Origin: Flavobacterium cupreum
GTDB lineage: Bacteria > Bacteroidota > Bacteroidia > Flavobacteriales > Flavobacteriaceae
Assembly: GCF_003996965.1 (NCBI RefSeq)
Contig: NZ_QWDM01000004.1
Span: forward strand, 137,527 to 201,526
Length of the DNA: 64,000 nt
Direction: 5' to 3'
Shown here: piece by piece, positions 7,960-15,344 of the stretch
How positions within the stretch are numbered: the first letter of the stretch is position 1
How the letters are laid out: every line of letters starts with the position of its first letter
Translations under genes and position numbers: made by a program
The notes under the pieces: model-generated
The model's input: the letters and a program-made list of their open reading frames with translations, nothing else
Database searches by the model: none
What the model was told of the DNA's origin: nothing

Positions 7960-8436
7960 TTAGTCTCTTGAGATTTCAAGGATTTCGAATTTCAAAACTC
8001 CGTTTGGAACTGTGATTTCAGCTACTTCCCCAACCGATTTCCCAAGTAAGCCTTTCCCGATAGGAGATGTTACCGAGATTTTGCCGGTTTTAAGATCTGC
8101 TTCGCTCTCTGCAACCAATGTATATTTCATTTCCATTCCGTTGCTTTGGTTCTTGATTGTTACATTCGAAAGCACCAATGCTTTAGAAACATCTAATTGT
8201 GATTCGTCTATTAATCTCGCGTTTGAATATACTTCTTCCAGCTTAGCAATTCTCATTTCTAATAATCCCTGGGCTTCCTTAGCTGCATCGTATTCCGCAT
8301 TTTCAGATAAATCACCCTTGTCTCTTGCTTCCGCTATATCCTGAGATGCCTTTGGACGCATTACACTTTTTAAATGCTCCAATTCATCTTTTAATTTTTT
8401 TAATCCTTCTGCTGTATAATAAGATACTTTACTCAT
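7960..8436 (-). CDS. greA: Transcription elongation factor GreA
   Basis: Rescues backtracked RNA polymerase by stimulating cleavage of the nascent RNA. The 158-residue protein is full length: N-terminal coiled coil (Y-T-A-E-G-L-K-K-L-K-D-E-L-E-H-L) with the acidic tip D-L-S-E-N-A-E-Y-D-A-A, which places D and E in the polymerase secondary channel, and a C-terminal FKBP-like domain (S-P-I-G-K-G-L-L-G-K). A promoter box at 8492-8499 and a terminator-like hairpin at 8463-8484 lie directly upstream, suggesting leader attenuation. Confidence 0.96.
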   Translation of the reverse strand: MSKVSYYTAEGLKKLKDELEHLKSVMRPKASQDIAEARDKGDLSENAEYDAAKEAQGLLEMRIAKLEEVYSNARLIDESQLDVSKALVLSNVTIKNQSNGMEMKYTLVAESEADLKTGKISVTSPIGKGLLGKSVGEVAEITVPNGVLKFEILEISRD

Positions 8437-8459
8437 AACTTCATCGTTTATATAAATAC

Positions 8460-8484
8460 AAAAAATCCCATCAGGACGGGATTT
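8460..8484 (-). terminator. Terminator-like hairpin in the greA leader
   Basis: On the minus strand the predicted greA RNA starts almost at once with AAAUCCCGUCCUGAUGGGAUUU, a 9-bp stem with a CCUG loop, followed by a run that makes six U in all. It lies between the promoter box and the greA start, not after any gene on this strand (the upstream gene is divergent). It therefore fits a leader terminator. Confidence 0.75.
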
Positions 8485-8491
8485 CTTATTA

Positions 8492-8499
8492 CAAATATA
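8492..8499 (-). promoter_or_regulatory. -7 promoter box for greA (TATATTTG)
   Basis: On the minus strand this reads TATATTTG, an exact match to the Bacteroidota -7 consensus TAnnTTTG. The predicted transcript start falls at about 8485-8487, directly before the leader hairpin. No clear -33 TTTG is visible. Confidence 0.6.
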
Positions 8500-8591
8500 C
8501 TATTATTTTTTATAGTACATAATTATATGTTAATCATATAGAATTCAAATCTAAATAATTTAATTTTGTTTCACTAACTGATATTAAAATA

Positions 8592-9005
8592 ATGAAAAAA
8601 ATCTGGCTATTCATCGTATTAACGTCGCTGTTTTTATCTTGTAGCGATAATGAACGCAGTAACAAAAATCCTTACATCCCAAATTACTCTGTTAATTTAT
8701 CTGTAAATATGAGTTTACCCGCTTATTCGGATCTTCAATTTCCAAGCAACGGTGTTATTGTATCGGGTTTTGGAGCAAAGGGGATTATTATTTTTAATAC
8801 CGGAAGTGGTTACACCGCTTTCGATGCAGCATGTCCAAACCAGGAATTGTCTTCCTGCGTCGCAATGACGATTAAAGGCGTAAATGCTGTCTGTTCCTGT
8901 GATAAAACAGAATACAGTCTTTTTACAGGGCTTGGAGGAAAGGAATATCCGTTAAAACAATATAAAGTAGACGTTGCCGGAATGGTACTTCACGTTTATA
9001 ACTAA
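8592..9005 (+). CDS. Rieske-like lipoprotein without the canonical His ligands
   Basis: A 137-residue predicted lipoprotein: signal peptide followed by the lipobox L-F-L-S-C at about residues 13-17. The body resembles a Rieske [2Fe-2S] domain in layout: F-D-A-A-C-P-N-Q where C-x-H is expected, then A-V-C-S-C-D-K-T-E-Y-S-L-F-T-G where C-P-C-H-G-S-x-F is expected. Both His ligands are missing (N and D/K instead), while extra cysteines remain. It may be a degenerate fold or use Cys for another purpose. Divergent from greA and convergent with the TonB receptor, with a shared terminator between. Confidence 0.7.
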   Translation: MKKIWLFIVLTSLFLSCSDNERSNKNPYIPNYSVNLSVNMSLPAYSDLQFPSNGVIVSGFGAKGIIIFNTGSGYTAFDAACPNQELSSCVAMTIKGVNAVCSCDKTEYSLFTGLGGKEYPLKQYKVDVAGMVLHVYN

Positions 9006-9010
9006 AAATA

Positions 9011-9044
9011 AAAAAGCCTGTTTTAAATTTTCAGGCTTTTTTTA
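9011..9044. terminator. Bidirectional terminator
   Basis: AAAAAGCCTG (9011-9020) pairs with CAGGCTTTTT (9032-9041), with A-run and T-run on either side. It serves the Rieske-like gene on the plus strand and the TonB receptor on the minus strand. Confidence 0.85.
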
Positions 9045-9057
9045 TTCTTTGAGTCTA

Positions 9058-11247
9058 CTAGAATTTCAACGTCAGTCCAAGGAGGAAATTGATTCCTGCC
9101 TGAGGATAATAGTACGGATAAATGTCATACATCGCTCCGTTTGAAACATATTGTTTGTCTAAAAAGTTATTGACCAAACCTGTTATCATAATGGATTTGA
9201 AAACTGTTTTTGGTTTTATTTCATAAGAAACGTTCAGATCATTTACAAAATAATCAGCCAGTTTGGCTTCCGGTAATTCGATGTTATTCATGTATTGTTC
9301 TCCGACAAATTTCTGCAATAAGGAAAGGTGTAAACTCTCCATCGGGCTGTAAACAATAATATTTCCGGCAATAACCGACGGGGAATACGCAATATCTTTT
9401 GTTCCGTAATTTTGTCCCTCAACAGCCAGATCTACATTTTTATTATTGCTTAAAGTAAAGTTAGGGCGTAGGATGAATTTCTCCGAAAGTACAATCGTAG
9501 CATCAACTTCAAGGCCTAAGCGATAGCTTTTTTCGCTATTAGAACGAATCGGAGATCCTACATCGTCCAGTCTTCCTGTTAGGATCAACTGATCTTTGTA
9601 CGCCATGTAATAGAAGTTTGAATTCAATTGAAATTTCTCGGCATTAAATCGCCAGCCTAATTCAAAATCGTTTAGTTTCTCCGGCTTTACATTTCCTCCT
9701 TCGTAATCTGTTCTGTTTGGTTCCCGATTGGCTCGTGCATAAGAGAAGTACAAGGTGTTTTTTGGATTGATTTCATAATTTAATCCTGCTTTTGGATTAA
9801 AGAAATTAAACTCATCATCTACTAAACCTGTTTCGTAACTATTTGCTTTATAGGTTACCCTTCTGTATTGTAAATCTCCGTAGAAACTTAATTTTTCGGT
9901 GAACTGATAGTTGGCCTTTGCAAAAATATTACCATCGGTTTTGGCTGAAAAATCGTCATAGTAATGATCCCCTAATTCTGTTATTGAAGCATTTCTTGCC
10001 CAGATTACTTTTCCGAAATGATCCCCTTCATATTTATTCCAGCCACCGCCAAAAATAACATCGAGTTTTTCATCTTTATATTTTACAGAAAAAGTCGTTC
10101 CGTAAAAATCATTGTCCAGCCATTTCTGGCGAATTAAATCCGTTCCCGGAACTAAATCGCCATTATCGTTTTCCACCATTTTAGTCGGCAGGATTCCTCC
10201 ATAACCTTCAACCGGTTCATTAAACTTATAATTTTCGTAATAGCCGAGCCCTTTGGTATAATGAAGGGCTAAATTGGTGCTCCATTTATCCGAAAACGAC
10301 TCGCTCCAGTGCAATTGATAATGGTCTTGTTTGTAATTATCCGTTTCATTGTCATAAAATCGAATATTACCGGCCTCATCTGTAAATTTTCCCGCGGAAT
10401 TGTAGGTGCGGTTCGTGTTTAAAGTTTCGCCATCAATTCCGTTCCAGGACTGATAGGTTTTCTCTGTTCCTCCAAAAACCAGGGCTTTGATCAAAGTAGT
10501 TTTGCCTACGTAGGTCGCCTGAAGGAAATAAGACTTTAAATCAGAACTCGCTCTGTCAACATATCCATCAGATTTTAAAGCTGACAAACGTCCGGCAATT
10601 TCAAAATGATCGTTTAATAAGCCTGTACTAAACTTCACCGTATGTTTACGGGAATTGAAACTACCGAAAGAATTCGAAATTTCACCCGCAGGTTTAGAAG
10701 CATAATTATCGGTCAGCATATTTAAGCTCGCCCCAAAAGCTCCAGATCCGTTAGTGGAAGTCCCCACACCACGCTGTAATTGCAGGCTCTCTACCGAAGA
10801 AGCAAAATCAGGCATATTTACCCAAAACGTTCCCTGGCTTTCTGCATCGTTATACGGAATTCCGTTAATCGTAACATTGACCCTTGTCGCATCGCTTCCA
10901 CGTACGCGTATTCCGGTATATCCCATTCCGTTTCCGGCATCAGAAGTTGTCACTACTGATGGTAAATAGTTCATAAGAATTGGAATATCCTGACCCAGAT
11001 TTCTGAATTTGATGTCCTTCTTATCCATATTGCTGAAGGAAACCGGCGTTTTCGCAGTAACACGAACCGCCGAAACCAATACATCGTCAAGCTGATTCAC
11101 TTTTGTTGAATCCTGCTCCTGAGCAAAAGAATAAAGTGTTGAGAAAATAGAAAATAAAAGAAAGAAAATAGATTGGGTTCCGGCTACATTTTGAACCTTA
11201 GAACCTTTGTAACTTAGTACCTGAGTACTTTTAATAATAGTTTTCAT
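9058..11247 (-). CDS. TonB-dependent outer-membrane receptor, probably for thiamine
   Basis: A 729-residue receptor that would import its ligand across the outer membrane using TonB energy. Signal peptide hydrophobic core at about residues 26-42; TonB-box-like stretch before the plug domain (about 55-160: L-M-N-Y-L-P-S-V-V-T-T, then Y-T-G-I-R-V-R-G-S-D, I-N-G-I-P-Y-N-D-A-E-S-Q); beta-barrel to the end, finishing in aromatic F (L-T-L-K-F). The TPP riboswitch just upstream is strong evidence that the ligand is thiamine or a relative. The N-terminal 25 residues are unusually long for a signal peptide and partly coded by a dispersed repeat; see findings. Ends 11 bases past a terminator shared with the convergent gene. 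Confidence 0.9.
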   Translation of the reverse strand: MKTIIKSTQVLSYKGSKVQNVAGTQSIFFLLFSIFSTLYSFAQEQDSTKVNQLDDVLVSAVRVTAKTPVSFSNMDKKDIKFRNLGQDIPILMNYLPSVVTTSDAGNGMGYTGIRVRGSDATRVNVTINGIPYNDAESQGTFWVNMPDFASSVESLQLQRGVGTSTNGSGAFGASLNMLTDNYASKPAGEISNSFGSFNSRKHTVKFSTGLLNDHFEIAGRLSALKSDGYVDRASSDLKSYFLQATYVGKTTLIKALVFGGTEKTYQSWNGIDGETLNTNRTYNSAGKFTDEAGNIRFYDNETDNYKQDHYQLHWSESFSDKWSTNLALHYTKGLGYYENYKFNEPVEGYGGILPTKMVENDNGDLVPGTDLIRQKWLDNDFYGTTFSVKYKDEKLDVIFGGGWNKYEGDHFGKVIWARNASITELGDHYYDDFSAKTDGNIFAKANYQFTEKLSFYGDLQYRRVTYKANSYETGLVDDEFNFFNPKAGLNYEINPKNTLYFSYARANREPNRTDYEGGNVKPEKLNDFELGWRFNAEKFQLNSNFYYMAYKDQLILTGRLDDVGSPIRSNSEKSYRLGLEVDATIVLSEKFILRPNFTLSNNKNVDLAVEGQNYGTKDIAYSPSVIAGNIIVYSPMESLHLSLLQKFVGEQYMNNIELPEAKLADYFVNDLNVSYEIKPKTVFKSIMITGLVNNFLDKQYVSNGAMYDIYPYYYPQAGINFLLGLTLKF
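11185..11232. repeat. Dispersed repeat overlapping the receptor N-terminus
   Basis: On the minus strand this reads as TACTAAGTTACAAAGGTTC-type repeat, related to the block at about 24270-24310 (AAGGTTCTAAGTAACAAAGG on its minus strand). Here it lies inside the first codons of the TonB receptor. Confidence 0.5.
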
Positions 11248-11348
11248 CCGTAAAAAATTACGAATAAAAGGGGGAATTATTCTTTTTGTTAAATTAATAA
11301 AATTGTTTCACGACAAAGTAAAGTTACACGCTAAAATTTGTCGTTTTT

Positions 11349-11420
11349 TCCCTTAGCGACATTACTCGCTCAGGTTCTTTGGGTATGATCTCAGCTCGTT
11401 ATTTAGAGCACCCCTTTGAG
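11349..11420 (-). promoter_or_regulatory. TPP (THI-element) riboswitch
   Basis: Read on the minus strand it has the conserved THI blocks in order: GGGGTGCT, then GCTGAGATCATACCC, then GAACCTGAGCGAGTAATG, then CGCTAAGGGAA. It lies about 100 bases ahead of the receptor start. Downstream, ACGACAAA and TTTGTCGT can form a hairpin (near 11310-11345) that may be the expression platform. Binding of thiamine pyrophosphate would reduce receptor expression when thiamine is plentiful. Confidence 0.93.
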
Positions 11421-11426
11421 ACAGTG

Positions 11427-11434
11427 CAAATGTA
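11427..11434 (-). promoter_or_regulatory. -7 promoter box upstream of the riboswitch (TACATTTG)
   Basis: Minus-strand TACATTTG matches TAnnTTTG; a TTTTG lies about 20 bases further upstream as a candidate -33 element. The predicted transcript start falls right at the 5' edge of the riboswitch. Confidence 0.65.
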
Positions 11435-11549
11435 GGGCTAAAAAGTTAAACTCCCAAAATGAAAAATTCCAAATTCCAAATTCCAAAAATCAAATGAGCC
11501 GCCTGAAACAACTATTCAGCATATGTTACCCTTTGTTTCGTGTGGTTTC

Positions 11550-11843
11550 TCAGATTTTACTTTTTAAATCCATCATACCGTGAAGAATCCTTGAAATTTC
11601 TATCTCATGCTCTGAAAGTATTCTGTAGAAAATAATATGCTGACCTGTTTTATATCCGAAAACATTTTTCCCAACTGTATCGTAGGACTTTCCTCTTGCC
11701 GGTTTTTCAGCTAACTCTTTGCAGGAATCCATAAGTAAAAGATAGTAATGTTCGGCTTGGTTTTCAGACCAGTTTTCTACAGTATAATCCCAGATATCGG
11801 TTAAATCTTCAACGGCTTTATTGGTTAGAAAAAATTCAGCCAT
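11550..11843 (-). CDS. RelE/ParE-family toxin
   Basis: A 97-residue protein of the RelE/ParE fold: start M-A-E-F-F-L-T-N-K-A-V-E-D-L, then I-W-D-Y-T-V-E-N-W-S, a C-terminal R-I-L-S-E-H-E-I-E-I-S-R-I-L-H-G-M-M-D. The G-M-x-D-L ending and lack of the RelE catalytic basic cluster favour ParE (gyrase-directed) over RelE (mRNA cleavage); this is family knowledge, not shown here. Start overlaps the antitoxin stop by one base (TAATG). Confidence 0.88.
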   Translation of the reverse strand: MAEFFLTNKAVEDLTDIWDYTVENWSENQAEHYYLLLMDSCKELAEKPARGKSYDTVGKNVFGYKTGQHIIFYRILSEHEIEISRILHGMMDLKSKI

Positions 11844-12085
11844 TATTTATTTCTGGCTTTTAAATTTGTCAAATGTTTTTTTGGATCAAAATTTACTGCA
11901 CGTCCGCTTTCAATTCCTTCGTTTATTGCATTTCTTAAAGCGATGACGCGATTTTCCTCTTCTTCTAAGAGCCGGAGTCCGGCTCTCACTACTTCACTTG
12001 CATTGTTGAATCTGCCTTCGGAGACACTTGATTCAATAAAACTTTCGAAATGATTGCCCAGAGATATGGATGTATTCTTTCCCAT
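11843..12085 (-). CDS. ParD-family antitoxin
   Basis: An 80-residue antitoxin preceding its toxin, as usual for type II systems. The N-terminal ribbon-helix-helix shows M-G-K-N-T-S-I-S-L-G-N-H-F and A-S-E-V-V-R-A-G-L-R-L-L-E-E-E, typical of the CC2985/ParD family, for DNA binding and autoregulation; the C-terminal part would wrap the toxin. Sits between the arfB gene and the TPP-regulated receptor, and may be a recent acquisition. Confidence 0.9.
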   Translation of the reverse strand: MGKNTSISLGNHFESFIESSVSEGRFNNASEVVRAGLRLLEEEENRVIALRNAINEGIESGRAVNFDPKKHLTNLKARNK

Positions 12086-12211
12086 AAAATTGATTTTTCA
12101 TAAAATTACCATTTTTTGGTAACTCTGCAATTTTTTTAACGACGGTTTAATCAAACTTAACATTTAATAAGCAAAAGACTGCTCTTACTGTGATACTAAA
12201 AAATATAAAAA

Positions 12212-12616
12212 TTAATCCAAATTCGGCTTTCTGCGGGATTGTTTTATCTCAGAAATATTCTTTTTGTCCTTAATTCTCTTCTTAATTACAGACTTTGGAA
12301 TCTTAGTGGCCTTGCGGATTTTAGGAACGAATAATCCTTTTTTGATAATTTCCAAAAAGCGTTTTACAACAATATCTTTGTTTTTAATCTGGCTCCTGTC
12401 TTCATCGCAATTTAAGATTAAAATATTTTCAGAAGTTAAGCGTGACGCGATATTGGTTGTTAAAAGCAATTTCTCTTCCTCAGATAAGGCCTGGGAAGAA
12501 TTAACGTCAAAAGTCAGGACAACTTTTGAAGATACTTTGTTTACATTTTGTCCTCCTGCGCCACTGCTTCTGACAGCTTTAAAACTTAATTCTGATATGA
12601 TTTTTTCCGTATCCAT
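12212..12616 (-). CDS. arfB: Alternative ribosome-rescue factor ArfB (peptidyl-tRNA hydrolase)
   Basis: Frees ribosomes stalled on mRNA without a stop codon. The 134-residue protein has the release-factor catalytic GGQ at residues 21-23 (R-S-S-G-A-G-G-Q-N-V-N-K) and a basic C-terminal tail (R-I-K-D-K-K-N, then Q-S-R-R-K-P-N-L-D) that would occupy the mRNA entry channel. It lacks codon-recognition domains, as expected for ArfB/YaeJ. Starts on the last base of the upstream kinase-DUF4301 gene, so probably translationally coupled. Confidence 0.93.
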   Translation of the reverse strand: MDTEKIISELSFKAVRSSGAGGQNVNKVSSKVVLTFDVNSSQALSEEEKLLLTTNIASRLTSENILILNCDEDRSQIKNKDIVVKRFLEIIKKGLFVPKIRKATKIPKSVIKKRIKDKKNISEIKQSRRKPNLD

Positions 12617-14730
12617 TATTGTGGCTGGTGTGCTGGTTTTAGCAAATCGTTTACTGTCTTTACAGGATTAAAGGTGATCAGCGGAACTGCAACAAAAATC
12701 GTTAGCCAATTGGCCATTGCACCATTCCACAAGCCGGGTAATTCGTAACTCTTTACTGTTTTTCCGTCAACACTTTTTTCTACGATAAAACCTGCTTTCG
12801 AATCTACAAATTCATTGAGATCGAATTTTTCATTTTTATAATTCTTTATTCCACAAACTAAATCTACCGGATTAAAATGTGTGGCTGCCGATAAGATTTC
12901 GAGTTGCTTTATATTGGTTAAATCTACCTGTGATGTCTCTACAATCTGAAGAGAGATTTTCCCCTTCTCATTCATGACCCAAAATGGTCCTCCACCTGGT
13001 TCTCCCTCATTTTTAACCATCCCGCAAACTCTGACAGGTCTGTTAAGAAGGCCTTTAATTTTAATAATTTTATTTTCGAAAGTAAATTTATTAAAATCTT
13101 TTGTCATCTGTATATTAAGTTTTTTAGTCAGAAAACGAACAATTTCGTCGATATGATCTTCCTGGATTTCCTGCCTTTCAATGGCATTCAGATAACCAAA
13201 AACTTTTTTCTGAATTTCAATTAAAATCCCGGCTAAAGCTTTTTTATACAGCGTAATTTTATCAATATGGTTCTGAATTACATTGTCAATATTTTTGATA
13301 AATATAATATCTGCATCCAGTTCATTTAAATTTTCAATTAATGCGCCATGTCCGCCTGGTCTGAAAATCAATGATTCGTTTTTATCTCTTACAATTTTAT
13401 TTTTAGCATCAACAGTGATGGAGTCTGTGCTCTTGTTTTGGTAGGAATAACCAATATTTATCTGAGTTCCTGAATCCTTTTCTACTTTTCCCTTAACAAT
13501 TTCGACAGCTTTTTCAAACAGCGTCTGATGCGCTTCTGATACTGTAAAATGTAAATTGGAAATCTGATTTGCCGTAGCGTAATGCACACATTCATTTAAA
13601 TGCTCCTCGATCGGAATTGCGATATGCGTTTTATACTGATGAAAAGGCAAAACTGCTTTTGGTTTGTTTGCAAAGTCAAAATAATCAGGTGATAAAAGCA
13701 ATTTTATAAAATAATAATTTTTATAATCCCTATCCAGGGTTTCAAAATCAGGATATACTTCCCTTAGTTTTTTATCTAGGGCATCAAAGAACGGAAACTT
13801 ATCCATTGCCACAATAAAAATAGACAGATTGCTGTCTTTTTTTCTATTGATATAGGCATTTATAGTTTCAGTCTGAATATCAAAATCGTTGAGAAAAGCA
13901 GTTAAAAATTTAAACATCCTGCTTGCGGCTCCGGAGGCGGGAACAAATTTCTTCAGTTTTAAATTCTCGTTCTGAAGATCAAAAAAAGCGGCTTTTTCTT
14001 CAAAATCACTTTCTGTCAGGCTTAAAATCCCGTTATTTATGGTTGCCGGACTTATTAAATTGCTTTTTGCAATTCCGTTTTTAAAAATCTCCAGTTGTTT
14101 TATTATTTTTTCAAAAGGAATTCCATGTTCATAAATCCCAACAAAATCAGCGGAAGAGAAACCTTTTTCTTTGGCAATCGTAAGCGCATTGATAATTGCG
14201 GTAGCTTTTGCCAAACGATTTTCTTTATTTCCTGACAGGGTAATAAAAGGCTTTTTGGTATTGATTAAGGTTTGTTTAAAAACAGAAAAAACGGTCTCCC
14301 TGCCATCAGGAGTATCCCTGATATCATCTTTTTCCCAGGGAACATCTATATCCGTAAGAAAAAACAAATCGTAATCATGCTCAAGTGCAGCATCGTTCAG
14401 GAGCGGATCGCAGGACCCGTAATACATTTCGGAAAAAACCTTAGTCACCATGAGATTGGTATCGCAGAACAGATATTTTTTTGCCGAAGAAAGCTTTTGA
14501 TTTTCTAATGCAACCTGCCCGTAAGCAATCGGCATCATATCATCAGCTACGCATGTATGCTGATTCTCTTCCCATTTTTCCTGCAAATAATCACGCGCAA
14601 ATTCCGGAACCCATTCGGTTTCGTAATATTCCGCAAGTTGTTTTGCCAATGTGGTTTTACCTGTACTTTCAGGACCAAACAAAGCAATTTTCAGGATAGC
14701 TGTTTTTTGCTGTCTAAGATTTTTCTCCAT
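12616..14730 (-). CDS. NadR-type nucleoside kinase fused to DUF4301
   Basis: A 704-residue cytoplasmic fusion. Residues 1-190: P-loop kinase of the NadR ribosylnicotinamide-kinase type (G-P-E-S-T-G-K-T-T, then P-E-F-A-R-D-Y-L, then F-L-T-D-I-D-V-P-W, R-D-T-P-D-G-R). Residues 200-704: DUF4301, with F-V-P-A-S-G-A-A-S-R-M near 265, F-R-P-G-G-H-G-A-L-I near 457 and F-I-K-N-I-D-N near 478. These three recall the G-x-G-T-R, P-P-G-H-G and N-x-D-N motifs of UDP-sugar pyrophosphorylases, so a nucleotidyltransferase fold is inferred. No DNA-binding or HIGH-type NMN adenylyltransferase domain. Overlaps pnuC upstream by 40 bases; a role in vitamin/nucleoside salvage with PnuC is likely for the kinase. 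Confidence 0.85.
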   Translation of the reverse strand: MEKNLRQQKTAILKIALFGPESTGKTTLAKQLAEYYETEWVPEFARDYLQEKWEENQHTCVADDMMPIAYGQVALENQKLSSAKKYLFCDTNLMVTKVFSEMYYGSCDPLLNDAALEHDYDLFFLTDIDVPWEKDDIRDTPDGRETVFSVFKQTLINTKKPFITLSGNKENRLAKATAIINALTIAKEKGFSSADFVGIYEHGIPFEKIIKQLEIFKNGIAKSNLISPATINNGILSLTESDFEEKAAFFDLQNENLKLKKFVPASGAASRMFKFLTAFLNDFDIQTETINAYINRKKDSNLSIFIVAMDKFPFFDALDKKLREVYPDFETLDRDYKNYYFIKLLLSPDYFDFANKPKAVLPFHQYKTHIAIPIEEHLNECVHYATANQISNLHFTVSEAHQTLFEKAVEIVKGKVEKDSGTQINIGYSYQNKSTDSITVDAKNKIVRDKNESLIFRPGGHGALIENLNELDADIIFIKNIDNVIQNHIDKITLYKKALAGILIEIQKKVFGYLNAIERQEIQEDHIDEIVRFLTKKLNIQMTKDFNKFTFENKIIKIKGLLNRPVRVCGMVKNEGEPGGGPFWVMNEKGKISLQIVETSQVDLTNIKQLEILSAATHFNPVDLVCGIKNYKNEKFDLNEFVDSKAGFIVEKSVDGKTVKSYELPGLWNGAMANWLTIFVAVPLITFNPVKTVNDLLKPAHQPQ

Positions 14731-15314
14731 TCTAAATAAGCTGAAATAGCCAAAATTGTAAAAATTAAATATTGAAGTGACAGCATCCCCAGGCCACGAT
14801 AAGCGTAAAGAGGCACTACAATTATATCACCAATAATCCAAAGTGTCCAGTTTTCGATCTTTTTTCTGGCCATGTACCACATTCCTGCGAAAAATATTCC
14901 TGACGAAATCATATCGACATAATTGTCTTGTTTGATTTCGTAATCAAAATATTTATAAATACCAAAGACCACACAAACAGTCACAATGAAAAGTAAAATC
15001 CCGATTATTTTTTCATTATAATTCGTTCGTGTAATGGGTAGATTTTCCTCTACCGTTCCGCCTTTTGCCCAAACATACCATCCGTAAATGCTCATAATAG
15101 AAAAATATCCATTTATGATCATATCTCCAATATAACCGGCAATATATAAAAGGTACACTGAAATCAGCGTGGCAACTAAACCCGTTGGATATACCCAGAT
15201 ATTTTCTTTCTTCGCAAACCAGACACTTAAAATTCCGCAGACAAAAACCAGAAACTCTAAAGCGATATGCCAAACAGGAGCATTTTTATAACTGTCGAGA
15301 AAAAAATCAATCAT
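14691..15314 (-). CDS. pnuC: PnuC-family vitamin/nucleoside transporter
   Basis: A 207-residue inner-membrane protein with about seven hydrophobic helices. It has the PnuC hallmarks: E-N-I-W-V-Y-P-T-G-L, Y-G-W-Y-V-W-A-K-G-G, and W-T-L-W-I-I-G-D. PnuC proteins carry nicotinamide riboside down its gradient, trapped by a kinase; the fused kinase gene next door fits. In Bacteroidota some family members (PnuT) carry thiamine, and a TPP-riboswitch receptor is 3.4 kb away on the same strand, so thiamine is the alternative. The kinase is NadR-type, which favours nicotinamide riboside. Confidence 0.9.
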   Translation of the reverse strand: MIDFFLDSYKNAPVWHIALEFLVFVCGILSVWFAKKENIWVYPTGLVATLISVYLLYIAGYIGDMIINGYFSIMSIYGWYVWAKGGTVEENLPITRTNYNEKIIGILLFIVTVCVVFGIYKYFDYEIKQDNYVDMISSGIFFAGMWYMARKKIENWTLWIIGDIIVVPLYAYRGLGMLSLQYLIFTILAISAYLEWRKILDSKKQLS

Positions 15315-15344
15315 TATAGCAGGTTGTTTGGTTGTTGTTCTATT

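Noticed and set aside
12264..12671. 135-codon plus-strand ORF
   Set aside because: Antisense to arfB, which has the intact GGQ motif; no support for expression.
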